From: Zizania palustris
Lineage: Eukaryota > Streptophyta > Magnoliopsida > Poales > Poaceae
Direction of reading: 5' to 3'
NCBI GenBank assembly: GCA_019279435.1
Contig: JAAALK010000283.1
Span: 64,772,642-64,836,641, forward strand
Length of the DNA stretch: 64,000 nucleotides
Shown here: positions 23,230 through 34,564 of the stretch, in pieces
How the letters are laid out: each line of letters begins with the position of its first letter
How positions within the stretch are numbered: the first letter of the stretch is position 1
The notes under the pieces: generated by a model
Told to the model about the DNA's origin: nothing
Seen by the model: only the letters and a program-made list of their open reading frames with translations
Database searches by the model: none
Made by a program: the position numbers and the translations under genes

Positions 23230-23957
23230 GAATCATAACCAAAGATTAGTTGTATCGCCGCCGGCACAGCGCGCACGTACGGCAGGGGTGTCGCCGTAGT
23301 CGGAGGCGGTGCTTGCTGAGAAGGAGAGGTGGAGGATGCTCCAGCCGAGCAGGGAAGGGGGCGGCTCGCACGGCGTGCCCTTGCACACACGGGGCGCGCG
23401 ACGCCGGCAGGCGGCGCGGCACCAGTGACTGGTGAGATCAATTAGCAGCAATTCGTCGATCGCCGCCGCGCGCGGGGCGCATCGTCGACGGCGACGCGTG
23501 ACAGCGAGAGAGCCGCGCAGGACTGCTGGCGGTTGAAAGGTAGGTGTTCCGTTCACTGCCCGGGTCAAATGGACTGCTCGCACGCCGGCAGCGTTCCTCA
23601 GCTCGCTGCATTGTCGCGCGCGGCGATGCGCCCGGCGTGGTGGCTCTGGACCTCGCCATCCGCCGTAAAATTCTACAAGCCCTCTCCTGTAAGTCAGTAC
23701 ACTACCTCATCAAACAGCGTCAATCCACGTGAAATGCATTTTGTGTGCTACCTTTAGGAGTAAAATCTGTAGGATTTGTTCTGGCAACTTGCTTGATAGT
23801 TGATACTGCCTTCCCTCCCATTCGAAGCTCCAGAATCCAGATCAAGGAAGCCAAGTCCAATGTGCCGGGTGGGGTTAAAGATGGTAATAGGTCTATATCC
23901 ATCAGATTTGATCATCTCAAATTAATATCCGTTAGAAAAAAATATATCTATCAGATA

Positions 23958-24075
23958 ACCCATATATATATGTATATGTATATATATATGTATATGTATA
24001 TATGTATATATGTATATGTATATATATGTATATATGTATATATGTATATACATATGTATATATATATATATACGG
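23958..24075. repeat. TATATG-type microsatellite
   Basis: Interspersed TATATG, TATGTA and TATATA units run for about 118 bp. They are flanked by ATAACCCATA and ACGGGTATC-type words, suggesting the interior of an old non-autonomous element, but no termini were identified. Confidence 0.85.
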
Positions 24076-24853
24076 GTATCATTTTCTTCCAAACCCATAC
24101 CCATGCGGGTAAATATACTTATCAGGTACCCATATCTATCAATAAACACCACATACAAAACATAATAAAAAATAACAATTATGTATATATCCTCGCAAAA
24201 ACAGTATTTCATCTAATTAGACCGATCACTTATTCAATTATAAGATCAAAATTATACATATATAAACTACTAAACATAATGATGGTGACATTGGTCAACC
24301 AAGTATAATATGCTTTGGTGTTTTTTTTATCTCTTTGGTTTAATTTTTATCTGATAATCATGGTTTGAAAGTATTTAATTATTGTGTAGAGCTCGTTTTC
24401 TAGATAATTATATAATTTAAATGGTTAAATTTAGAATTAAAATGAATTAGTTGTGAATTTCTAAATATTTCGGCATTATTCTGTCGTGTTAGACAAAATC
24501 ATCGGTAAAACCACCTTTTAAAAGTGTAAATGAATTGTTTTATAATATCGTTGATGTTTTTGATAAAATTCTTTATAGGTTATTTTTTGAATATATAATT
24601 AAGATTTTTTTGACTCAGCTCCCAAGAAATGGTGACATTTTACTTCTTTCACCTAGCATCTTTGTCTACTTGGTAAAATTTTGCCGATAAATTAAATAAT
24701 ATTGAATCCTGACCGCATCCATGCTGCTAACAGCTACATCAACTTTTGTTAGGTGTTATCTTGTTAGCACAATCTTTTTACCGAACTGAAATGAGTTTCA
24801 TGTCTTTTCTATTTCTTTTGTGGAGCAGAATTCGTTTATCATCCCTTTATTAA

Positions 24854-25193
24854 GGGGGTGTTTGGATCAGGGGCTAATTTAGCCCCTGTTACATCCAATG
24901 TTTAAATACTATTTTAGAGTATTAAATGTAGACTATTTACAAAACCCATTCATAATCGGAGGATTATTCACGAGACGAATCTAATGAGTCTAATTACACC
25001 ATGATTTGACAATGTGATGCTACAGTAAACATTTGCTAATTATGGATTAATTAGGCTTAAAAATTCGTCTCGCGATTTAGTCTCCGGTTCTGCAATTATT
25101 TTTATAATTAGTTCACATTTAGTACTTCAAATTAATGTCGAAACATCCGATGTGACATGAGCTAAAATTTAGCCCCTGGATCCAAACACCCCC
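24854..25193. mobile_element. Tourist-type (PIF/Harbinger) MITE, 340 bp
   Basis: The ends GGGGGTGTTTGGATCAGGGG and CCCCTGGATCCAAACACCCCC are inverted repeats of about 24 bp with one extra base. TAA flanks both sides (24851-24853 and 25194-25196), the 3-bp duplication of PIF/Harbinger elements. The internal GAGACGAATCTAATGAG and CTACAGTAAACATTTGCTAAT are familiar from abundant grass MITEs. It interrupts copy B of the diverged duplication at a point where copy A is uninterrupted. Confidence 0.92.
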
Positions 25194-25375
25194 TAAGTTT
25201 ATTAGTGAGAACAAAGGTATTTGATGAAACTTCCTGCTTTTTTTAAAAAAAAAGTGAATTTATTGCTGGTGCTAATTCTGTGAATTAAATATCATGGTAA
25301 TAACAATAAATGAGCTATTTGTTGGAATATTGCCACATTGGTTGTGGGGAAGACTTGATCCAAGCTAAATAGTAA

Positions 25376-26698
25376 GGTAGCGTTTGATTCAGGAGTTAGG
25401 TTGAAATAAATGGCTTTATTTCACTTTATGTGTGTTTAGTATGGAATTAGGTGGAACCGAACGACTTCAAAAAAGAAATATTCCCTGTAAATTCGGAACC
25501 ATCTCGTTACAAAAAAACGGCCGAACCGAGCGGCTCCATCTGCTACACGTTCCTCCTCGCTCGCCGTAGGCTCCACCTCCTTTCTTCCTCGGTGGCGGCT
25601 ATTGGGTTCCTCGGCAGCCTCGACCTCCGGCTCAGCCGAGGCGGCTGGCTCGGGCCTTCCTCCTCCTGCCCCCGGTCTGCGGTGGTGACAAGATCCCTCC
25701 GTCGAATCCACTGGCACCAGATGCTGCCAAGTGTTGTGCCGATGGGGTTCCCATTGTCATGGGTGAGCCGCTTGCCGCCCCCGCTAGCGGCATCCCGCAG
25801 GAGAGCTGGAACTCGAGGTCATCTCTTGCCTCGGCCGCAACGATGAGTTTTGCAGTTGGATTGCATCGTTTCGTGGTTGATAGGATCTAAGAGAAGAACA
25901 CGAGGTTTTGATTGCATCGATCGAGCTAGAATTTTAGCAGAAATAATTGGATTATGTAGAGACACTACAACAAAACAGAAAATTTTCGTCGGCCAATTTA
26001 ACTTCCGTCAGCTTTTCACAGTGGCCGACGGAAGATAGAGGCATTTTTCCCCGCCCGGTATAAATCCCCTAACTTCCGTCTACCCGCTTCCGTCGACTTA
26101 GTCTTTTGCCGACGGAAGTTAGCTTCTTCCGTCGGGAAAGGGATAACTTCCGTTAGCTTTGGCCGACGGAAGTTTCCTGGATTGTTGTAGTGAGATCTTT
26201 CATTGACTTTGGCAATGCGAGGTCCATAAATTGCAACATTTATTTTCTTGTTGGATTTTTGGGTGTAGTACTTGAGATGATATTTAAACTATGTGTGGAA
26301 ATATGTTTGTTGAACATTGCTATTGAATAATGTGTGTTAAACTATAAAATTACGTGCGTTGAAGTATGTTGAACTATTGAACTATGTATGTTGAATTATA
26401 AAATTATATATGTTGAATATTGTTATTGAACTATATGTGTCGAATCATTGTATTTTACTTGTACATGTTATCACTATTATATATTTGTTTCATATGTATC
26501 ATGGTTATGCTCTAATCATTGTATTTTGTGTTTGATTTCTGCTCTTGAACCAAACAAGGAATAAAACCATTTCATTCTAACAGATTCTAGAACAGAGCGG
26601 CTTCGTTCTTGTTTCCAAATATGGAGTGGAGCCATTCTATTCTCAGAATTTGGAACGGAGTCATTTCGTTCTATCAGACTCCTGAACCAAATGGCACC
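25376..26698. mobile_element. PIF/Harbinger-like non-autonomous element, 1,323 bp
   Basis: The left end GGTAGCGTTTGATTCAGGAGT and the complement of the right end GGTGCCATTTGGTTCAGGAGT are imperfect inverted repeats; TAA flanks at 25373-25375 and 26699-26701. Outside the ends the TRIM LTR sequence resumes. The interior has a GC-rich block (25500-25860) with an unrecognised open frame of about 130 codons, possibly captured sequence, and AT-rich DNA. No transposase domain was found. Confidence 0.75.
25963..26192. mobile_element. CACTA-type MITE, 230 bp
   Basis: The ends CACTACAACAA and TTGTTGTAGTG are perfect 11-bp inverted repeats. AGA flanks both sides (25960-25962 and 26193-26195), the 3-bp duplication of CACTA elements. 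The interior repeats ACTTCCGTC and GCCGACGGAAG in both orientations, as CACTA subterminal repeats do. It has no coding capacity and is nested inside the PIF-like element. Confidence 0.93.
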
Positions 26699-27360
26699 TA
26701 AGTTAATTTCTCACCTCTTGAGGGTTAGCTTATAAGTTATAGATAAGACTCCCTTATATGCTCACAACTGATATCAAAGTCTGGATCAACAGACTCCAGT
26801 GCCCATCTAGTGGGACTGTGTGGTTGGTCTGAGAGTGTACTAAGATGATAAAAGCACTAGTGGATCGTGTGGTGCGGTTAGACCAAAAGACATCAATATG
26901 TGACAAGAGAGATTATTGAAATAGTTTCACATTAATTGTGGAGGGAGAGTTCATCCAATTTAAATAGTGAGGAATATATCACCTCTTAGGCTATTTTTTA
27001 TGATATGTACAAGACCCCTCCTATTGTGTCCCAGAGACTGGATCAATTTCTTCTAGAGTGGAGCAATAAATGGTATGAGAGTTGGGTCAACAATCTCCAA
27101 TGCCCATCTAGTGGGACTATGTGGTCGTTTGAGAGTGCACTAAGATGATGAGGGTCAGTGGACTGTAATGCATTCATGTCAAAAGATATCAATGTGTGAC
27201 GAGAGAGATTATTGGTATAGTCCTATATTGATTGTGAGGAGAGTTGATCCAACTTAAATAGTGAAAGAGTTTTTTATTTCTTGGGCTAGCTTTTAGGGTG
27301 CAGATAAGTTTATCTTTCGACGTGTACTAGAGGTTGGATTAATTTCTTGTGTCATAGTCT

Positions 27361-28810
27361 GACCCTATCCGCTTTCTTCACGAAGAAATTGAAATAATAC
27401 ACATGCTGCCTTTTAACACAACTTGTGTGTCTGCTTTATTATCTACAAGAAAATATGTGCTTTAGCTTTTAAGTATTATCAAGAGGATACTCGATACTCT
27501 AAAGGAGACCATGATATATTGATATGTCATCTCTTGCGTTACGTTACCTCACTGAAGTGATTTTTTTTCCTGAAAGGTCTGAAGTGCTTTACAACCTATC
27601 ATCAAATATTATCAATTGAAAGCTCAAAGCTCTTTGAGTCCATATATCAAGTTTGAGTATGGGTTAGCCGTGCTCCAATTTTCATTTGTGGAATAACGGA
27701 GACTGGAGTAGTGACATCAGTGGTGGACTCAAGAAATTTTTTGAGTCTAGACAAACATAACTACATTTAGTATTTATATAATGCCATGCCTATTTAATTA
27801 ATTTCCATTCTTTTACTTTGGACTCCATGTATGTAGGATTATGGATCCAGCACTCTTTGCTGTTCTATTCAGACAGACAATCATATATGTAAAATTACTG
27901 AAAGTATAAGAAGGAATATTTTTACATCCATGTGCTTACGTTCAGAATCTTTCGAACAACATGCTTTACGTATCTAATATTCTAGCATCTTTCAAGAGCA
28001 CATCTGTGGGGTGGTGATGTTATCCGGTAAAGCAGTTATTTTTTTCGTCGGTATTAATCTGCAGAATCATCATGCACCTTTTCAGCATGTCGGCCAAGTC
28101 TACTTTACTGTTTCGGAGGTGGCCGGTAGAGCCAAAGAGGGCATATCATACAAAGGAGAAGGGCTTTTGCAGCACATTACCACCTTTTTTTTGCATGTAG
28201 TGGGAAGAGCTAACCCGAATTGTGACTAAACAAATGCTGTTTGGCCTGAGGGGGGCCAGCTTGTTTATCCTTGAAAAAATAATGTCAAATCACTTTGGTA
28301 CTAATTATCTTAACACGACCCTAACAAGAATAAACCCAGCGGAGATTGTGTTTGTTTATGAATGCACTTGGGCAAGCTGCAGTGAGGCAGCACCATAGTT
28401 ATTAAAGCATCACTTTAGCGCGGTAGTGCGGTCAGCGAGGGCAAGGCATCCCGACGCCTTATCCTCATGTTGCATGTTGTGTGGCTAAGCGCAGATTTAG
28501 TGTGGATAAGTTGGGCACGAGATAGATCTAGCATAGGGAGGTCGAACGCGTGGTGTGGAGGGGTCGAGGACTGATAGGCGGGGCACAGCCCATGGTGAGG
28601 CCAATGTGGAGTGGTGGGGCTAGATGCGGTGTGGCACGCAAGAGGGGGGAGAGAAGAGAGGTAGAAAGAAAGGTGGTGACTAAGGAGCGGAGGCTAGGGC
28701 TGGTCATGAGGTTTGAGAGGTCTGGGATGAATTTAACCTTAGGAAGGCTTTGTTGATACACAACTAAATTATATATAAAAATAAAATTGATATAAAATAA
28801 CACGTACATA
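27361..28810. other. Unassigned intergenic-like DNA
   Basis: About 1.45 kb without a recognisable gene. The plus-strand frame at 28011-28229 (72 codons) has no familiar motif. A moderately GC-rich part (28400-28710) has overlapping frames on both strands, which argues against coding. Confidence 0.3.
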
Positions 28811-29014
28811 TTAAATTACCTCAAAAAATTTTGTGACGTTTTTTGATGCGCAATCATTGATTATGGTGTCAATATTAATCTCATCCAACATTTGCTTCTC
28901 AATGTATAAAGTTGTCAAACCATTTAAACTCTCGGGAGACATTGTAGATTTTAAATAGTTCTTCAGTAATTTTAATTTTAAGAAAATTCTTTCAATGCCA
29001 ATATTGTACAACAC
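28811..29014 (-). pseudogene. Fragment of a TTF/ZMYM1-like hAT transposase C-terminus
   Basis: A 67-codon frame reads FLKLKLLKNYLKSTM followed by SLNGLTTLYIEK and DTIINDCASKN. This order matches the C-terminal hAT dimerisation region of plant zinc-finger MYM-type/TTF hAT transposases (typically KLKLIKNYLRSTMSQERLNGLA). Upstream sequence to about 29230 is degenerate with stops, so only the last exon-like piece survives. No TIRs of the parent element were identified. Confidence 0.6.
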
Positions 29015-29493
29015 ACATTTAATTCAGAACTATCCAATGACTTCGAGTTTGTTGAACTCATTAAAAACTCAAATATTTCCTTGAATGATTAGGGTTCTTC
29101 AACTCTCATTTTCGATGAATTGATTCTTATATCAATCATAAGTAAAATTAAAATGTAATTAACTTTAAATTGTTTATCAACCTGCAAGATCATTTCCTCA
29201 CTATTATTTTCATCAAAAAAATTCTAAGAGCAGGACGCTTTACCGGGAATGATGGCTCCACACTCATATAAAAAATAAAGTACTATATATAGCAGAACTT
29301 AATCTGAAATTTTATTTGATCTAATCAAGTAATCACTAATCAGTATTTAATTTAATCTATTATTATTGGTAGTAGATAGTAGTGAGTACCTTGCAATCTT
29401 GGCAGAACAGTCCAGGCGAACAACACAATATTTAGATTTCAAACATTGTAAATTTGCACCGATCGGTGGGCGTGGTAGGCTGGCGGACAGCAG

Positions 29494-30791
29494 TAGGATG
29501 GATATGGATGTCGAAATATCAACCGAATAACTGTAAATATGGATATTCGTATCCAAATTAAATATAGATGATATTCGAAAATATTCGAATTTGTTTTATA
29601 AATATGGATATAGAAACGGATATATAAATTTCTGCTGAATGTAGATATGAAAATGGATACATTCATTTTACATAGATTAAACTTTTAGGCACTCAAGATA
29701 ATGTGGCATAACTATATTAATGGTTTATTTATTATTTATGTAATTATAGAATATTTAAGTTAGTGAATATTAATAAGTATGGTTTATTTATTTTTATATA
29801 ATTATAAAATATTTAAGTTAGTGAGAGTTTTTTAGCAATACAAGGAAGTAAGACATTTGCAACTTTGTTTGAGCTTAAAATTTTTTCTAGGTCAATATAT
29901 AACATAATTTATACTATGTATTTTTTGAATTTTTCTAGATCGATTTGCTATTTTTAACTCAATAATTATGTTTATATATACCAAAATTTATAGAAAAATA
30001 ATATTCATGTTTTTGTGTGCATTTTTATTTTTATCCATTAGATTTTTTAAAAAAATAAAAATCTATGTTATCACTCGATCAGTAATGTGAAACTTAAGGA
30101 TTTTTTTAATTCTAAAAAATCAAATAAAGTCTGAAAAATATGAAATTTCTCATAGTGTTATGATATTATATGTAGATGCTATAATAAAAAACTGAAAATG
30201 TTTCAAGAAATTTGTCACATAGAATGTTAAGAAATTTGAGATTCTATTGAAAGAAATTAGAGTTTTTATATGAAATAAGTTATGGTTAAAAATAAATTGA
30301 TGGTTAAATCTTTATTTGAACTTGAAACTTTTTTATAATAAAAATACAACATATCTCATTCTATATTTTTTTATTTTTCTAGATCTATTTTCTATTTTTA
30401 ACTCATTAATTATGTTTCTAGGATTTAAATTGAAATATGTGAAATTTGAACTACGTGTACCTAAAATAATGCACCACAATTTATAGAAAAATTATATTCA
30501 TATTTTTACGTCCATTTTTAGTTCTTATCCACTAAATTTAAATAAATTTTTAAAACTCTATGTTATGTCATTCTATCGGTAATGTGGAGCTTAAGGATTT
30601 TTAATTCTTAAAAAATCAAATAAAGTCTGAAAAATACAAGATTTGTCACGGTGTTATGATATTATATAAAGATGCTATGATAAAAATTTTAAAAATTTTC
30701 AATAAAGTTATCACATAGGATGTTAAGAAACTTGATGTTCTCTTGAGAGGAATTAGAGTTTTGAGAAGGAATATATTATGGTTGAAAGTAT
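29494..30791. mobile_element. Partial AT-rich element with duplicated ~450-bp units
   Basis: It starts TAGGATGGATATGGATG with further GGATAT and ATTCGAA words, like the GGATTCGGAT ends of the hAT element at 53492. Two diverged units (about 29899-30347 and 30348-30780) share CTCTATGTTAT, CAAATAAAGTCTGAAAAATA and TGTTATGATATTATAT. The reverse complement of these units makes up the interior of 53492-55473, and a further copy begins near 63390. The right side stops exactly where the truncated Tekay LTR starts. Confidence 0.45.
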
Positions 30792-31630
30792 ATTATGGAA
30801 CAATCCGACTCGATGCACCATAGTGGAGGGGGCAAGGGGCAACCTGCGGGTGACTTGTACCGACGTGGCTCAAGGGGGCTATGGTGTTGGCTCGACGCGT
30901 CGGGGCACCATATGAAACCCATAAGAGGGTGCTGTCGGGTCGAGGCAGACCATATGGAAGGTTTTGGCATGAGTTCCCGTGGTATGGGTCATCTCGTTAC
31001 ACTTTGGTGTATGGGATGAGTGTGTGCCTTATGGGTACAGTGGTACACCTCTGATCAGAGTTTTTAATCTTTTTGAAAAGCCGAGCCCACGGTCAAGGGC
31101 AGGTTGTGTGACTTCTCACAGTTAGTTTACAATTGTTTGAATGGTTGAGTTATTCATGGCATGTAAGGACTGTTGAGCGAGGGTGGGCTGACTGTACCCC
31201 TCGAGTTAGAAGATGATGCATACACATGTTTACATTTCTGTATTAATAACTTGATCACATTTAATTGCTTTACAAATATGCTTTTCCGCAAAGTTAGTCA
31301 TTATCTCCCTTGTTATTACTCGGCATTATATTTGCATCCGGTAGCTTGCTGAGTACGATTGTACTCACCCCCATTGACTTACACCACCAGAGCCCGTCTA
31401 CTATGAGGAGGATGAAGGTCTGGAGTAGCGACCCAGTCAAGGTGAGACTGGAAGGAGGCGTTCATCTAGGACCCTTGTTTTATTAGTTTCTCTTCACTTT
31501 ATTCACTTTTGTACTAATACAGTCTACGAACCGTGAATGCTTGTCATATTGTACGTGGTCATGTGATGAATATCTTGATTTTCTATGGAATTTCAATAAA
31601 GGTCCGAATTTATTAAATTTGGGCGTTACA
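30792..31630 (+). repeat. 5' LTR of the Tekay element, truncated at its left side
   Basis: It aligns with the last ~847 bp of the 3' LTR (51548-52394) and ends GGGCGTTACA directly before the PBS. The first ~2.3 kb of the LTR, including the promoter region, is absent and replaced by AT-rich repeat sequence. Confidence 0.88.
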
Positions 31631-31632
31631 AG

Positions 31633-31645
31633 ATGGTATCAGAGC
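31633..31645 (+). other. Primer binding site (initiator tRNA-Met)
   Basis: TGGTATCAGAGCC lies two bases after the 5' LTR end, complementary to the 3' end of initiator tRNA-Met. Confidence 0.93.
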
Positions 31646-31766
31646 CGACTTGATTGTAGGAAGCCAAATAGACCTGACCCTAGGACTTATAATAATCATA
31701 TTTTCTTACAAAATTACTTACCCTCTCATCTTCTGGAGTTTCACAAAAATTCTCTCTCTTTTGTAG

Positions 31767-32563
31767 ATGCCGGTCCATACCATGAGTGGGACTCTCCGCG
31801 ACGAGGCCAGATTCATCCGTGAGCTCCGCATGCTCGTCAGTTTCCTCGGGTTCGAGCACGAGCCAATGTTTCACGAAGTCTTCCCCGACGAGGACGAGAG
31901 CTACTGCGAGGTCACCATCGTCATCCAGCCCACACTTACCGAGCCGGAGGACCCACCTTTTTGGTGGCCAGTCAGCGCACCGCCCTTCAGGCCCTCACCG
32001 AGCTCCGGGTGATCTACGACAGCCAGCTCTATGACACGGACTATCGCTTCATGCACATGCGCACTCCGGGGAGTCCACACAGCATCTACGTCAGCACACT
32101 CTCCCAGCACCACTCCGTCGTTGGCCACACTATATGCCTATTGGAGGCAATGGACGAGCTCCACCACGAGGCCCTGTAGGATGCCAACGGCCAGTGTGAC
32201 ACTATTGACTTCTATCGTCACTCTTCAGAGGATTTGAACCACGAGAACGGAGAACTTCGTCGCCGTGTCCAGCAAGGGCACCGGTTTGATGCCGAGGCTG
32301 AGGAGTTGAGGCGTCAGAATGAGCTCCTACGTCAGAGCGTCGCCGACACCGCACAACTTCGTCACCAGATCCGGGAGTTGCAGAAGGACCTAGAGGAGGT
32401 CGCTCCCCTTCCGCCCCGCAAGCGGAAATCACTCCGGATCCCCACAGTTAGGCCCAAGAGGATCTCCCACAATGCACCTCCTGCCGGACCCTCCAGCTCC
32501 ACCACCCCTGCACCGACCCTCTCCACCGAGCCCATGATCAAGTCGTCTCCCGAGCTGCCTTAG
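31767..32563 (+). pseudogene. ORF0: conserved leader protein upstream of gag, broken
   Basis: The ATG at 31767 starts MPVHTMSGTLRDEA, the counterpart of the minus-strand ORF at 12363. A frameshift near 31955 and TAG at 32177-32179 break the frame, after which it runs open to TAG at 32561. The C-terminal half has heptad-like coiled-coil sequence (LRRQNELLRQ, LRHQIRELQKDLEE) and then a basic, Pro/Ser-rich tail. Predicted length is about 265 residues. No enzymatic motif was recognised. It is separated from gag by about 190 bp ending in a possible splice acceptor (CTTCAG|G). Confidence 0.6.
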
Positions 32564-32751
32564 ACATAGTTTTTACGGTTGCTTGTCTCTTTTCATTGTT
32601 TTTGATTGTATTGCCACACATGTCAAATATAAGGCATGGGTGAAGATTAAATAAAAAGACTTATATGTAATAGTCTAGGATAACACATTTTGGAAATAAA
32701 ACTTAGCCACATTTCCCCTAATAGTTTATTGTCTGTTTTGGAAACTTCAGG

Positions 32752-33912
32752 ATGACCAACACTCAGGGATCCGATGCTCCCCAAAACGGAGGGGACAACG
32801 GAAACTTGCCCCAATGGGGAGCAACGGGGCAGAGGCAGGCCCCAGTCGCCAACCACCCCACCTTGGCCGAGATGATGGCCAACTAGAATCAGTTGATATC
32901 CACGCTGTTGAACCAGATGCAACAACAGCAAAACCAGATGCAGGAGCAACAAGCTCAATTCTTCCGCCTGCACCAACAGCAGCTCGAGATTCCTCATCCC
33001 GCCACTCCCGCTCCGGCACCTGCCTCACAACTGTCGGAATTTTTCCGAGTCCGCCCTCCCACGTTCTCTAGCACCACCAACCCCATGGAGGCTGGTGACT
33101 GGCTAAGAACGATAGGGAAAAAGTTGGACCTCTTGACTTGCACTGAGCAGGAGAGGGTAGCCTTCACTGCCCACCAACTCTTGGGACCCGCCGTAGAATG
33201 GTGGGATAACCTGCGCGAGACTCTGTCGGAGGGACACGTCCATACTTGGGCGGAGTTCTCCTCCGCTTTCCACGCAACCCATGTCCCTGACGGCATTATT
33301 GCCCAAAAGCAGCAGGAGTTTAGGGACCTACAACAAGGAAGCGGGTCCGTGACAGAATACCTGCACGAGTTTAACCGACTAGCCCGGTATGCACCGGAGG
33401 AAGTCTGTACTCATACGGCCTGGCAATCCAAGTTTCTCCGGGGGCTGAAGGACGAGCTTTCCCTTCAGTTGGTCTCTGGAGACTACGCGAACTTTCAGAA
33501 GTTGGTTAACAAGGCAATCATTCGGGAGACCGAGCAGAACAAGATCAACCTGAAAAAGAAGAGGATGATCGCCTTCCGCCAGAATCAAGGAATGGCGCAG
33601 AGGCCACGTTTTGCACCTCCCCCACCGGCGCCCCAATATCACCCGTGCCCGGTGTACCATCCCGCGCCACCCGCCGTCAACCCTGGAGTAGGACATCCTC
33701 GCCCCGCTCCTGCCGCACCAGCCGCTCCAACTGCCCCTGCCAAGAAAGTAGAGGTTCTACGCGACAAGCACGACAAGCCCGTGATTTGCTTCATCTACCG
33801 CCAGGAAGGGCATTATTCCCACCAGTGCCCTCACCCCAAGTGCCCTCAAGGAGTCGCGGCCAACCCTGTCGTCCGCGCCCACGTCAATCATGTCTCTGCC
33901 GAGGAAGCCTAG
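32752..33912 (+). pseudogene. Gag of the Tekay element, with stop and damaged zinc knuckle
   Basis: The start is ATG 32752 (MTNTQGS), matching the gag-derived ORF in the 12-kb element. TAG at 32884-32886 interrupts it. Then come a Gln-rich stretch, the retrotransposon-gag domain (FFRVRPPTFSSTTNPMEAGD, WLRTI, WWDNL, GSVTEYLHEFNRLARYAP) and a Pro-rich linker. The knuckle reads CFIYRQEGHYSHQC, so the second Cys of the CCHC pattern is Tyr. TAG at 33910 separates it from protease in the same frame, so gag and pol appear to have been one ORF. Confidence 0.85.
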
Positions 33913-33930
33913 GCTGCACCAGAAATTGTC

Positions 33931-34536
33931 ATGGGTAAGTTTATAGTACATTCGGCCCCTGCAGTGGTCTTATTTGATACTAGAGCTACACACTCCTTTA
34001 TTTCAACAACTTTTGTGGAGAAATATAATCTGAACAAATGCGAATTAGCAAGACTAGTATTAATAGCCACTCCTAGCAAACAAACCCAAGCTCACTCTTA
34101 TAGTCCAAGGGTATGGGTAGATATCCAAGGTACAATATTCTGGGCCGACCCTATCCTAATAGAATGCCAAGGTTTGGATCTGATTATAGGAATGGATTGG
34201 CTCAACAAACACCAAGGTGTGATAAGATGTGCCCGGAGGCAAGTAACTGTGACCAATGAAGAAGAGACTGTTGTCACCTTTCAGATGCCAAGTCAGAAGT
34301 CCGGAAGACCTCGTCTGCACCAGATTACCTTGGAAGAGATACCAGTAGTCTGCGAGTACCCGGACGTATTTCCAGAGGATTTACCAGGGATGCCACCCAA
34401 AAGGGACATCGAGTTCCGGATTGACCTAGTACCCGGAACCACTCCCATCTACAAGCGACCGCATCGGATGGCCGCCAATGAGCTAGCTGAGATGAAGCAG
34501 CAGCTTGAAGACCTTGAGAACAAGGGATACATCTGA
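33931..34536 (+). pseudogene. Protease and start of reverse transcriptase (Tekay), interrupted by insertion
   Basis: Same frame as gag. The aspartic protease active site reads FDTRATHSF where the family has D-S/T-G-A, so the catalytic loop Gly is Arg. Downstream IIGMDWL is the second conserved protease block. The RT entry region follows (CEYPDVFPEDLPGMPP, RPHRMA, ENKGYI). TGA at 34534 ends the frame and the Tat element begins at 34565, within the PSTSPWGAPV motif; the coding sequence resumes at 45985. Confidence 0.87.
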
Positions 34537-34564
34537 CCTAGCACATCCCCGTGGGGAGCCCCCG

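Larger units (their letters stand above)
23230..25320 (+). repeat. Copy B of the diverged duplicated segment
   Basis: Homology with 21021-21870 resumes in blocks at 23240-23700, 24690-24850 and 25194 onward. The extra length here is explained partly by a TATATG microsatellite region and by the Tourist MITE at 24854-25193. The GC-rich part carries overlapping Arg/Ala-rich frames on both strands that I regard as non-coding. Confidence 0.45.
25320..27360 (+). mobile_element. TRIM-like array: three LTR-like copies with two short internal segments
   Basis: An LTR-like unit of about 120 bp (TTGGTTGTGG...GATCCAA..TAAATAGT...CTCACCTCTT..GGGTTAGCTT) appears at 25320-26768 (split by a PIF element), about 26913-27050 and about 27210-27350. 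Between copies lies a shared internal segment with CAATGCCCATCTAGTGGGAC and GACAAGAGAGATTATT. After the first copy, TGATATCAAAGTCTGG (26769-26784) resembles a decayed initiator tRNA-Met PBS (TGGTATCAGAGTCTGG). Short LTRs, a tiny non-coding interior and a Met PBS match TRIM/SMART elements. Confidence 0.55.

Noticed and set aside
23745..24308. 187-codon ORF through the microsatellite
   Set aside because: The centre translates the TATATG repeat into Tyr/Ile/Met runs; the ends have no recognisable domain.
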